Shown in pieces: positions 6,011 to 12,803 of a stretch of 12,803 nucleotides of DNA. The DNA comes from Clostridia bacterium BRH_c25 (GTDB taxonomy: Bacteria; Bacillota_A; Clostridia; Lutisporales; Lutisporaceae), in contig LOES01000091.1 of assembly GCA_001515955.1 (NCBI GenBank), positions 1 through 12,803 of the forward strand, read 5' to 3'. Below the pieces are notes generated by a model, which had not been told where the DNA came from, searched no databases, and was given only the letters and a program-made list of their open reading frames with translations. The position numbers were made by a program, and so were the translations under genes. Position 1 is the stretch's first letter. Each line of letters starts with the position of its first letter.

Positions 6011-7330
6011 CTACTGCTGCATTGCTTTGCGGTCCATTTCCTCAAAAACCTCTTCCGGGGTCTTTCGTCCCTCCAGAACCTGAGGGAAGCTTGTAACAAG
6101 TATCTGCTCCCATAGATTCCTGTCTATGAAGCTGTCGGTCGGTCCAACCAATTCCAAGGAATCTGCTATAAGCTCCTTGCCCTTTCTCATCAGCCTGCTG
6201 GTCTGCATATCCTCTTCCGGTATCCTTATATTGCTTATGAAGCCTGTCTCGTGGCTGAAAAGCTTTGCTGTCTCTACTGATGTAAGGAATTTTAGGAGTT
6301 TGATGCTCATCTCCCTTTTCTCATAGCTATCAAAAGCCTTTGTACTCATATGGAAGTTTCCATTCCCTAAGCCGTATATGATGCTGCTTGGGTATGACTT
6401 TCCTTCATTAAAAGCCGGAAAGGGTATTACATCTACTGTCTCATCCTCTGCATTCAAGGAACCAAGCCCTATAAACCATGAGCCTTGTGCTATCATGGCA
6501 GCCTTCTTTTCTATAAAAAGATTATCCCTGGTCTTGTCATCAATTGTAAAAGCATCCTTTGGAAATGCTCCCAGTTCATACAGTTCTTTTACATACTTCA
6601 TTCCGTCAATATAGCATTGATTTATCTTCCCTGACTTATAAGGATTCTCCGTATCTTCCTTCCCACCCAGCTTCATTACGATGTTCTGATACAGAAAGGT
6701 CCCTTCAGGTGTGGAATTATAAGCAATTGGGATTATTCCCCGATCTTTGAATACTCCTACGGCATCCTTAAGCTCTTCATAAGTCTCCGGGACCTTCACT
6801 CCATATTTGGCAAAAAGGTCTTTGTTCAAAAACAATCCTTCATATATGATTTCACAGGGCAGCCCGTAGATTCTGCCGTCAAACTGGTCATAGCCCCATG
6901 CATCCTCACCGAAGTTGGCAGTCCACTCTTTGTTTGAATCAAGCAGTCCCGTCAGGTCTGCCACCTTCCCCTGTTTTATCAGGATCTTTATGTCTGAACC
7001 GGGCCAAAGGCCGAATACGTCAGGGTCATTTCCCTGTGCAAAGTTGGTCTTCAGCTTGAAAAGGAATTCTGTTCCCGACATTGACTCATTTATGATTTTT
7101 ACTCCGGGGTTTTCCTTTTCAAATTTTTCCAATTGCAGCTGAAGCTGCACAGCTTTCGTATCGGTTCCGCCCCAACTGCTCAGAAACCTTAATTCAATGG
7201 TATCCCTGCCGCTCTCAAAGCTGTTAATGGGAATATCCCTGTTGAACAGATTAAGGGTATACATAACCGGGAAAATAACCAAGGCGAGGAATATCACCAG
7301 ATAATATATGCCGGGTTGTTTAAGCTTCAT
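6011..7330 (-). CDS. membrane-anchored extracellular solute-binding protein, family 1
   Basis: This 439-aa sugar-binding protein resembles the MalE-like binding proteins of CUT1 importers. A single hydrophobic segment (about residues 8-26, YYLVIFLALVIFPVMYTL) is followed by the binding fold, which opens IELRFLSSWGGTD and contains FEKENPGVKI and DVFGLWPGSDI. The only cysteines are internal (LPCEII, NQCYID), so there is no lipobox; the protein is either signal-anchored or cleaved, not a classical lipoprotein. The start at 7330 is favoured over ATG 7336 because AGGGGG (7342-7337) is then 6 nt upstream rather than touching the codon. It is the first gene of an operon with the kinase and regulator and is not next to the permeases. 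This suggests a co-sensor that presents sugar to the kinase, as XylFII does for LytS in Clostridium beijerinckii; it could instead simply be the importer's binding protein. Confidence 0.92.
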   Translation of the reverse strand: MKLKQPGIYYLVIFLALVIFPVMYTLNLFNRDIPINSFESGRDTIELRFLSSWGGTDTKAVQLQLQLEKFEKENPGVKIINESMSGTEFLFKLKTNFAQGNDPDVFGLWPGSDIKILIKQGKVADLTGLLDSNKEWTANFGEDAWGYDQFDGRIYGLPCEIIYEGLFLNKDLFAKYGVKVPETYEELKDAVGVFKDRGIIPIAYNSTPEGTFLYQNIVMKLGGKEDTENPYKSGKINQCYIDGMKYVKELYELGAFPKDAFTIDDKTRDNLFIEKKAAMIAQGSWFIGLGSLNAEDETVDVIPFPAFNEGKSYPSSIIYGLGNGNFHMSTKAFDSYEKREMSIKLLKFLTSVETAKLFSHETGFISNIRIPEEDMQTSRLMRKGKELIADSLELVGPTDSFIDRNLWEQILVTSFPQVLEGRKTPEEVFEEMDRKAMQQ

Positions 7331-7396
7331 AACCATCCCCCTATTATTGGCGCATCAATAAAATATATTTACAGTTATAGCAAGTGCAGTACAATA

Positions 7397-7444
7397 TATT
7401 TCGCGAAATACATTATATATTCTAAATTCAAATTTCGCGTAAAT
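7397..7444 (-). promoter_or_regulatory. candidate promoter of the sensor operon with two operator-like boxes
   Basis: On the minus strand a TATAAT lies at 7417-7412. Immediately downstream, over the expected transcription start, is a perfect 14-bp palindrome TATTTCGCGAAATA (7397-7410). A near-copy, ATTTCGCGTAAAT (7432-7444), covers the expected -35 position, about 34 bp from the first centre to centre. No good -35 hexamer is present (TTACGC at 19 bp is the best I find). Two similar boxes bracketing a -10 are what a dimeric repressor, or autoregulation, would leave; the protein is unknown. Confidence 0.45.
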
Positions 7445-7575
7445 ATTTCCTTGTTCGTTATTGAATCCGCACTTCACCCAATATAAATACTTATGTGCGT
7501 TCAATATAATTCTCCAAACTTTACTGAATATCCTGCAAAATTTTGTCATAGTGCAATATATTACAAGAACAGGAC

Positions 7576-7608
7576 AAAAAAATAGAATATTGCTACGCAA
7601 TATTCTAT
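7576..7608 (-). terminator. rho-independent terminator of the uvrBA operon
   Basis: On the minus strand, ATAGAATATTGC (7608-7597) and GCAATATTCTAT (7593-7582) form a perfect 12-bp stem with a 3-nt loop (GTA), followed by a run of seven Ts (7582-7576). The stem is AT-rich but long. It abuts the edge of the heptad-repeat element exactly (7608/7609). It should isolate the sensor operon from uvrA transcription. Confidence 0.85.
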
Positions 7609-7746
7609 AGTCGCTAGTCGCTAGACTCTAGTCACTAGATTAGAGCTGGGCGTCGAAGCATGTATGGGCGATTCATGAATCGCCCATACTTTGACCCGTA
7701 AGGAATACCATAAAATCTAGAGACTAGTGACTCGTGACTAGCGACT
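7609..7746. repeat. 138-bp inverted-repeat element built of 7-bp units, overlapping the uvrA end
   Basis: The 33-bp ends (7609-7641 and 7714-7746) are inverted copies matching at 28 of 33 positions, with the outer 11 bp (AGTCGCTAGTC) identical. Each arm is itself a tandem of heptads of the AGTCGCT / AGTCACT / AGTCTCT kind. The interior contains a perfect palindrome (7662-7689). No ORF and no clear target-site duplication are present. The right end supplies the last two codons (Ser, Arg) and the TAG stop of uvrA. It resembles non-autonomous repeat elements scattered between genes in clostridia; copy number in this genome cannot be judged from one window. Confidence 0.8.
7662..7689. repeat. perfect 28-bp palindrome inside the heptad element
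   Basis: Arms of 14 bp meet with no spacer around a central ATTCATGAAT; the flanking half is GTATGGGCG and its complement. As DNA it could extrude a cruciform, and as RNA it gives a hairpin on either strand. Partial pairing continues outward (GTCGAAGCAT on the left against the complement of TTTGAC on the right, with a bulge). I believe GGGCGATTCATGAATCGCCC-like palindromes recur widely in anaerobic Firmicutes; this is from memory, not from a search. Confidence 0.85.
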
Positions 7747-10575
7747 GTTTCTGTCCCTTTCAATTATCTTCTTCAGGAAATGCCCGGTATATGACGCATC
7801 GATTCTGCATATATACTCAGGGGTGCCTTGTCCTACAATTGTGCCCCCCCTGTCTCCACCTTCCGGTCCAAGGTCTATGATGTGATCAGCTCTTTTTATA
7901 ACATCCAGGTTGTGTTCTATCACTATAACGGTATTTCCAGTATCCACAAGCCTGTCAAGTATACCCAGCAGCTTGTGGATATCTGCTATATGAAGGCCTG
8001 TGGTAGGCTCATCCAAAATATACACTGTCTTGCCGGTGCTTCTCTTTGACAGCTCATAGGCCAGCTTGATCCTCTGCGCCTCTCCGCCGGACAGCTCTGT
8101 GGACGGCTGTCCCAGCCTGATATAGCCCAGACCGACATCATGAAGTGTCTGCAGCTTTCTCTGCACCCGGGGTATATTCTCAAAGAATCCGGCAGCATCC
8201 TCCACTGTCATGTTAAGAACCTCGGAGATGTTCTTCCCCTTGTATCTTACCTCCAGTGTCTCCCTGTTGTATCTCTTTCCTTTGCAAACCTCGCAGGGAA
8301 CGTATACATCAGGGAGGAACTGCATCTCTATCTTAATGATTCCATCACCCTTGCAAGCCTCACATCTTCCACCCCTTACGTTGAAGCTGAATCTGCCGTT
8401 CTTGTAGCCCCTCATTTTGGCTTCGGGGGTGATTGCGAATACTTCCCTTATGATGTCAAAGGCTCCTGTATAGGTGGCAGGGTTGGATCTGGGTGTCCTT
8501 CCTATTGGTGACTGGTCAATATCGATAACCTTGTCTATATATTCAATTCCTTTGATACCCTTGTGTTCTCCGGCCCTGTCCTTGGATCTGTACAGCTTGT
8601 GGGCCAGTTCCTTATACAATATTTCATTTACCAGAGTGCTTTTCCCTGAGCCGGATACTCCTGTTACACAAGTAAAAACACCTAATGGTATTTTAACATC
8701 CAGATTCTTGAGATTATTTTCATTTGCCCCATTTATTTCAAGCCATTTGCCATTGGGCTTTCTTCTCTCCTCCGGTACGGGAATTACTTTTTTCCCACTC
8801 AGATACTGACCGGTTATGGATTCTTCGCAGGCCAGTATATTGTCCAGGGGTCCCGCTGCAACTACCTCTCCTCCATGGGCCCCTGCTCCCGGCCCCATAT
8901 CAATAATATAGTCTGCCTCATGCATTGTATCCTCATCATGTTCAACAACCAGCAGGGTATTTCCCAGGTTCGTGAGGTTCCGGAGTGTTTTCAGAAGCTT
9001 TCCGTTATCTCTCTGATGAAGGCCAATGCTTGGTTCATCGAGTATATACAATACCCCCACAAGACTGGAGCCTATCTGGGTTGCAAGCCTTATCCTCTGG
9101 GCTTCACCCCCGGACAGGGTTCCTGCCGTACGGGAAAGAGTAAGGTATTCCAAGCCTACATTTATGAGAAACTCAAGACGTTCCTTCACTTCTTTCAATA
9201 CTAGCTTTGAAATGATTTTCTGCTTCTCAGTAAGTGTGATCTCATCAAAAAAGTCCTTTATCTTGTAGACAGACATGTCGCATACCTCAGCAATTGAAAG
9301 TCCGCCTATCCTGATTGCCAGACTTTCCTTCCTAAGTCTTGTTCCTTTGCATTCCGGGCAAGGTATGGAAGACATGAAATTCTCTATTTCGTTCCTCATA
9401 TAGTCAGACTTGGTCTCTCTATAACGCCTTTCCAGATTTTTCACAACACCCTCAATGGACACCATTACTTCGCCTTTGCCGTATTCTCTCTCATATCTGA
9501 CTTTAATTTTTTCACCGTCATTGCCGTTAAGGAGTATGTCGACTATCTTGTCATCCAATTGGCAGACAGGTGTATCCATACTGAAGCCGTAGTGCCTGGA
9601 CGCCGCTTCAAGTATATTGTAGTACCAGGTATCCTCATCATAATTCTTCCAAGGTTCTATAGCACCTTCAGCTATTGACTTCCCCCTGTCGGGTATCACC
9701 CGGTCCGGGTCAATTCTTCTAAGCTCTCCCAAACCGTCGCAAACAGGGCATTTCCCAAAGGGACTGTTGAAGGAAAACATTCGGGGTGCCGGGTCCTCTA
9801 TGCTTATACCACAATCGGTACATGCAAAATTCTGACTGAATAGTCTTTCTTCCTTATCAATTATATCAATCAAGGCAGTTCCCCCGGAAAGCTTCAGCAC
9901 CGTCTCCAGAGAATCGGTCAGTCTCTTGTTTATACCTTCCTTGACTACTATCCTGTCAACAATTACCTCTATGGTATGCTTCTTGTTCTTTTCCAGCTTT
10001 ACTTCCTCATTAAGGTCCAAAATCTCGCCGTCTATCCTTGCTCTTACATAGCCGCTCTTCTTAATATCCTCAATAAGCTTCTGGTGTTCCCCCTTCTTCC
10101 CTCTGATAACAGGGGCAAGGAGCTGTATCTTTGTTCCCGGCTCAAGGGCTTTTATATAGTCAACCATCTGGTCTACAGTCTGCTGTGATATTTCCTTGCC
10201 GCACACATGGCAGTGAGGTATTCCTATCCTTGCAAAAAGAAGTCTAAGGTAATCATATATTTCTGTTACAGTGCCCACCGTTGACCGGGGATTCCTGTTA
10301 GTGGTCTTCTGATCTATAGATATGGCGGGAGACAGGCCTTCAATATAATCCAGATCCGGCTTCTCCATCTGTCCCAGGAACTGCCTTGCATAGGCAGAAA
10401 GGGACTCTACATAACGCCTCTGCCCCTCTGCATATATCGTATCAAAGGCCAGTGAGGACTTGCCGGAGCCGCTGAGACCTGTCAGTACTACAAATTTATC
10501 CCTTGGTATTTCTATATCTATGTTCTTAAGGTTATGCTCTCTCGCACCCTTAATAATTATTTTATCCTTTGCCAT
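7738..10575 (-). CDS. uvrA: excinuclease ABC subunit A (UvrA)
   Basis: This is the ATPase that scans DNA for bulky lesions and loads UvrB in nucleotide excision repair; it works as a dimer in the cytoplasm. The 945-aa length is normal. Two ABC modules are complete: Walker A GLSGSGKS (33-40) and GVSGSGKS (639-646), signature LSGGEAQR (487-494 and 828-835), and Walker B with [10 protein letters not shown] (511-520) and [10 protein letters not shown] (853-862). Zinc-binding cysteine pairs appear at C252/C255 with C276/C279 and at C738/C741 with C761/C764; further CxxC pairs lie at 122-125 and 406-409. The start is supported by GAGGTG 4 nt upstream, right after the uvrB stop (10-nt gap). The last two codons and the stop lie inside an inverted-repeat element, so the tail after about residue 937 may be a late addition. 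uvrC is not adjacent. Confidence 0.99.
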   Translation of the reverse strand: MAKDKIIIKGAREHNLKNIDIEIPRDKFVVLTGLSGSGKSSLAFDTIYAEGQRRYVESLSAYARQFLGQMEKPDLDYIEGLSPAISIDQKTTNRNPRSTVGTVTEIYDYLRLLFARIGIPHCHVCGKEISQQTVDQMVDYIKALEPGTKIQLLAPVIRGKKGEHQKLIEDIKKSGYVRARIDGEILDLNEEVKLEKNKKHTIEVIVDRIVVKEGINKRLTDSLETVLKLSGGTALIDIIDKEERLFSQNFACTDCGISIEDPAPRMFSFNSPFGKCPVCDGLGELRRIDPDRVIPDRGKSIAEGAIEPWKNYDEDTWYYNILEAASRHYGFSMDTPVCQLDDKIVDILLNGNDGEKIKVRYEREYGKGEVMVSIEGVVKNLERRYRETKSDYMRNEIENFMSSIPCPECKGTRLRKESLAIRIGGLSIAEVCDMSVYKIKDFFDEITLTEKQKIISKLVLKEVKERLEFLINVGLEYLTLSRTAGTLSGGEAQRIRLATQIGSSLVGVLYILDEPSIGLHQRDNGKLLKTLRNLTNLGNTLLVVEHDEDTMHEADYIIDMGPGAGAHGGEVVAAGPLDNILACEESITGQYLSGKKVIPVPEERRKPNGKWLEINGANENNLKNLDVKIPLGVFTCVTGVSGSGKSTLVNEILYKELAHKLYRSKDRAGEHKGIKGIEYIDKVIDIDQSPIGRTPRSNPATYTGAFDIIREVFAITPEAKMRGYKNGRFSFNVRGGRCEACKGDGIIKIEMQFLPDVYVPCEVCKGKRYNRETLEVRYKGKNISEVLNMTVEDAAGFFENIPRVQRKLQTLHDVGLGYIRLGQPSTELSGGEAQRIKLAYELSKRSTGKTVYILDEPTTGLHIADIHKLLGILDRLVDTGNTVIVIEHNLDVIKRADHIIDLGPEGGDRGGTIVGQGTPEYICRIDASYTGHFLKKIIERDRNSR

Positions 10576-10585
10576 TATACACCTC

Positions 10586-12568
10586 TTATTTTTTTACCTT
10601 CTGCCTAAGCTCGATTATTTTATCTCTAAGCTCTGCCGCCCGTTCATACTGCATAGCTCTTGCACAATCCTTCATCTCTTCCTCCAAAGCAGAAATTAGT
10701 CTGACAATGTCCTCTTTCCTCAAATGTTCTATATCCTGCTTCACGCCGTATTTTGCAGACTCTTCCGCAACAGTAGTGGCTTCAATGATTTCATGTACCG
10801 CTTTCCTTATAGTCTTGGGCTCAATTCCATGCTTCTCATTATAGTCTATCTGAATTTTTCTTCTTCTGTTAGTCTCACTTATAGCCCTTTTCATGGAGTC
10901 GGTAATTTTGTCCGCATACATGATTACCTTTCCCTCCACATTTCTGGCTGCTCTGCCGACTGTCTGGATGAGAGAGGTCTCCGACCTCAGAAATCCTTCC
11001 TTGTCCGCATCCAATATAGCTACCAGTGATACCTCCGGAAGGTCCAAGCCCTCCCTCAGCAGGTTTATGCCTACAAGCACATCAAACTCGCCCAACCTGA
11101 GACTTCTGAGTATCTTCATTCTCTCCATGGTAAGAATATCCGAGTGTAAATATCTGACTCTGATATCCAATTCCTTCATATATGTAGTCAAATCCTCAGC
11201 CATCTTTTTCGTAAGGGTAGTCACCAGAATTCTTTGGTTCTTTTCTACCCTTTCCTTTACTTCGCCTATAAGACTATCTATCTGGCCTTTTACCGGCTTC
11301 ACTTCTATCTCCGGATCAACCAGTCCGGTAGGCCTTATTATCTGCTCAGCCACATGAGTACTTCTCTCCAGCTCATACTTGGCCGGTGTAGCACTTACAT
11401 AAACCACCTGGTTGAGCCGCTGCTCAAACTCTTCAAAATTCAATGGCCTGTTGTCAAATGCAGATGGCAGCCTGAAGCCATAATCAACAAGGGACTCTTT
11501 CCTGGCCCTGTCTCCAAAGTACATACCTCTGACCTGAGGTATTGAAACATGTGATTCATCAACTACCAGAAGATAATCCTCAGGAAAAAAGTCCAGCAGC
11601 GTGTAGGGTGAACTCCCTGGCGCCCTGCCGCTGATATGCCTTGAATAGTTTTCTATCCCGGAGCAGTAGCCCACTTCCTTCATCATTTCAATATCATAAT
11701 TGGTTCTTTGCAGAAGTCTCTGGGCTTCCAACAGCTTATCCTGCTCTTTCAGTTCCTTTATCCGCTGCTCCAGCTCTGCTTCAATGGTCTTTATTGCAGT
11801 CTCCAGCTTCGCTTTGGTAGTAGCAAAGTGAGAAGCAGGGTATATGTAAACATGCTGCCGCTCTCCCACAATATTTCCGGTGAGAGAGTCTATCTCAAGG
11901 ATTCTTTCTATTTCGTCACCGAAATATTCCACTCTTATTGCCTTATCTGATGAGGAAGCAGGGAAAATATCCACAATATCCCCTCTTACCCTGAAGGTTC
12001 CCCGGACAAAGTTTATATCATTCCTGTCATATTGGATGTCGATAAGCTTTCTTAAAACCTCGTCCCTGTCCTTAACCATACCCTTCCTCAAGGAAAGCAC
12101 AAGAGATCTGTAATCCTCAGGATCTCCAAGGCCGTATATACAGGAGACGCTGGCTACGATAATAACATCCCGTCTCTCAAAAAGCGCAGCTGTTGCCGAA
12201 TGCCGGAGCTTATCAATCTCATCATTGATATCGGCTTCTTTTTCTATATAGGTGTCAGACCGTGCAACATATGCCTCCGGTTGATAATAGTCATAATAAC
12301 TGACGAAGTATTCTACACAATTATCCGGGAAAAATTCCTTGAACTCGCTGCACAGCTGTCCGGCCAGAGTTTTGTTGTGCGCCAGCACAAGAGTAGGCCG
12401 CTGAACCTTCTCTATGACATTGGCCACGGTAAAGGTCTTTCCAGAGCCCGTAACTCCAAGCAGTGTCTGATACCTGTCCCCTGCCAGTATTCCTTTCGCC
12501 AGCTTTTCAATTGCTTCCGGCTGGTCTCCTGTAGGCTTGTAGTCCGATACAAGCTTGAATCTGTCCAT
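10586..12568 (-). CDS. uvrB: excinuclease ABC subunit B (UvrB)
   Basis: This is the damage-verifying helicase-like subunit of nucleotide excision repair, loaded by UvrA and then bound by UvrC. At 660 aa it matches the family. Visible motifs are Walker A GVTGSGKT (38-45), the damage-probing beta-hairpin [10 protein letters not shown] (91-100), DESH box (337-340), SATP (392-395), motif [10 protein letters not shown] (535-542), and a C-terminal UVR domain (about 619-654) that contacts UvrC. The start at 12568 is chosen because it gives the conserved N-terminus [17 protein letters not shown] and has AAGGTGG just upstream (12578-12572). An upstream in-frame ATG at 12673 would add 35 residues unlike the family and would lie inside the LexA box region. 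Expression is probably SOS-controlled through that box. Confidence 0.99.
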   Translation of the reverse strand: MDRFKLVSDYKPTGDQPEAIEKLAKGILAGDRYQTLLGVTGSGKTFTVANVIEKVQRPTLVLAHNKTLAGQLCSEFKEFFPDNCVEYFVSYYDYYQPEAYVARSDTYIEKEADINDEIDKLRHSATAALFERRDVIIVASVSCIYGLGDPEDYRSLVLSLRKGMVKDRDEVLRKLIDIQYDRNDINFVRGTFRVRGDIVDIFPASSSDKAIRVEYFGDEIERILEIDSLTGNIVGERQHVYIYPASHFATTKAKLETAIKTIEAELEQRIKELKEQDKLLEAQRLLQRTNYDIEMMKEVGYCSGIENYSRHISGRAPGSSPYTLLDFFPEDYLLVVDESHVSIPQVRGMYFGDRARKESLVDYGFRLPSAFDNRPLNFEEFEQRLNQVVYVSATPAKYELERSTHVAEQIIRPTGLVDPEIEVKPVKGQIDSLIGEVKERVEKNQRILVTTLTKKMAEDLTTYMKELDIRVRYLHSDILTMERMKILRSLRLGEFDVLVGINLLREGLDLPEVSLVAILDADKEGFLRSETSLIQTVGRAARNVEGKVIMYADKITDSMKRAISETNRRRKIQIDYNEKHGIEPKTIRKAVHEIIEATTVAEESAKYGVKQDIEHLRKEDIVRLISALEEEMKDCARAMQYERAAELRDKIIELRQKVKK

Positions 12569-12674
12569 ATTCCACCTTCTCAAATTTAAAGTAACCATTA
12601 AATTATACCACAATGGTATTTGGTTTACATAAATGCAATATTTACTCACTTCAGCAAATATTGGCAAAACCACT

Positions 12675-12688
12675 AGAACACTTGTTCG
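12675..12688 (-). promoter_or_regulatory. LexA (DinR) operator of uvrBA
   Basis: On the minus strand the site reads CGAACAAGTGTTCT. This fits the Gram-positive SOS box CGAAC-RNRY-GTTYC at all but the last position. It begins 5 bp after the -10 of the uvrB promoter, covering the expected transcription start, an ideal position for repression. The uvrBA operon is a known LexA target in Bacillus and many Firmicutes. Confidence 0.9.
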
Positions 12689-12693
12689 TATAT

Positions 12694-12722
12694 ATTTTAT
12701 AATTTATAGCTTTCCATGTCAA
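12694..12722 (-). promoter_or_regulatory. uvrBA promoter
   Basis: On the minus strand a perfect TTGACA (12722-12717) and TAAAAT (12699-12694, five of six consensus bases) are separated by 17 bp. Transcription should start near 12687, giving a leader of about 120 nt before uvrB. The LexA box overlaps the start. A TATAAT closer to the gene (12607-12602) has no matching -35. Confidence 0.85.
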
Positions 12723-12733
12723 CAGAAAAATAT

Positions 12734-12781
12734 AAAAAAGGCTTCCATTAAAGTATTTTAACAACCAAGGAAGCCTTTTTT
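12734..12781. terminator. bidirectional rho-independent terminator
   Basis: Perfect 13-bp inverted arms, AAAAAAGGCTTCC (12734-12746) and its complement (12769-12781), enclose a 22-nt loop. The GC core is GGCTTCC/GGAAGCC and each arm gives a six-T tail on one strand, so it can work in both directions. On the minus strand it ends the gene beyond the right edge and insulates the uvrBA promoter, which begins 12 bp later. The last 22 bp of the window show no identifiable gene. Confidence 0.85.
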
Positions 12782-12803
12782 GAAACTCGCTTACGGGGCA
12801 TGA

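Larger units (their letters stand above)
7331..7737. other. 407-bp intergenic region between uvrA and the sensor operon
   Basis: It contains, from right to left, most of a heptad-repeat inverted element (7609-7746), the uvrA terminator (7576-7608), about 130 bp of AT-rich sequence with no structure I recognise, and a promoter with paired operator-like palindromes (7397-7444). An 81-residue frame at 7355-7600 starts inside the terminator hairpin, lacks a ribosome binding site and has a composition expected from AT-rich noncoding DNA, so I do not call it. Confidence 0.75.

Noticed and set aside
5980..6099. 40-residue N-terminal extension of the histidine kinase
   Set aside because: It would overlap the binding-protein gene by about 90 bp. 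The internal ATG has AGGAG at 7 nt and gives a normal membrane topology.
7355..7600. 81-codon minus-strand frame between uvrA and the binding-protein gene
   Set aside because: It starts inside the uvrA terminator hairpin, has no ribosome binding site, and overlaps the operator-like promoter region. Its composition is that of AT-rich noncoding DNA.
7609..7746. CRISPR array from the repeated heptads
   Set aside because: The repeat unit is 7 bp with no spacers and the two sets are in opposite orientations, which is not a CRISPR layout; no cas genes are present.
8140..8511. 123-codon plus-strand frame inside uvrA, and other plus-strand frames over the minus-strand genes
   Set aside because: They lie entirely antisense to conserved coding sequence, have no ribosome binding sites and show no recognisable domains; they are shadow frames.
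12602..12619. Second uvrB promoter (TATAAT at 12607-12602) and small hairpin ATACCA-CAA-TGGTAT
   Set aside because: No acceptable -35 lies 16-18 bp upstream and the 6-bp stem has no T-run. The TTGACA promoter with the LexA box is a much better candidate.
12569..12673. 35-residue N-terminal extension of UvrB from an upstream ATG
   Set aside because: The added residues do not resemble UvrB, the upstream ATG has no ribosome binding site and lies next to the LexA box, and the internal ATG has both a good site and the conserved N-terminus.

Overview
The window looks like a chromosomal segment of an anaerobic, low-to-mid GC Firmicute of the Clostridia, probably one of the plant-polysaccharide degraders. 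The reasons are Bacillus/Clostridium-type ribosome binding sites, a Gram-positive LexA box, YesM/YesN-type two-component regulators, CUT1 sugar permeases with no ATPase gene beside them, and heptad and CCGTG-type intergenic repeats. The genus cannot be fixed from the sequence alone. Every confident gene lies on the minus strand, so transcription runs from high to low coordinates.

Right part (about 12.8 to 7.58 kb): a uvrB-uvrA nucleotide excision repair operon. It has a clear promoter (TTGACA-17-TAAAAT) with a LexA box just downstream of the -10, at the expected transcription start. It ends at a strong hairpin-plus-T7 terminator. A 138-bp inverted-repeat element made of 7-bp units, with a perfect 28-bp palindrome inside, lies between uvrA and that terminator and supplies the last two codons and the stop of uvrA. 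A bidirectional terminator closes off whatever lies beyond the right edge.

Middle part (about 7.44 to 2.27 kb): a three-gene operon. The first gene is a family 1 extracellular solute-binding protein with an N-terminal membrane anchor and no lipobox cysteine. It is followed by a YesM/LytS-type sensor histidine kinase and a YesN-type response regulator with an AraC output domain. The kinase and regulator genes overlap by 23 nt. The layout suggests a three-component sugar sensor with a tethered binding protein. Two TTTCGCG(A/T)AA operator-like boxes bracket a candidate promoter. The 3' untranslated region carries a roughly 220-bp long imperfect hairpin before the terminator.

Left part (about 2.25 kb to the edge): a separately promoted operon for two CUT1 sugar ABC permeases (LplB-like, then YtcP/LplC-like). 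A further gene may start about 75 bp downstream and run off the window. Upstream of its promoter is an unusual inverted array of CACGG/CAGTG units spaced about one helical turn apart. A small leader ORF overlaps the LplB-like start codon by ATGA. The natural model is that the middle operon senses an extracellular oligosaccharide and its AraC-type regulator switches on this importer, but that is inference from gene order.

No rRNA, tRNA, CRISPR array, intact transposase gene or phage gene was seen. The most unusual material is in the two intergenic stretches (1983-2561 and 7331-7737), which hold three structurally distinct repeat elements.
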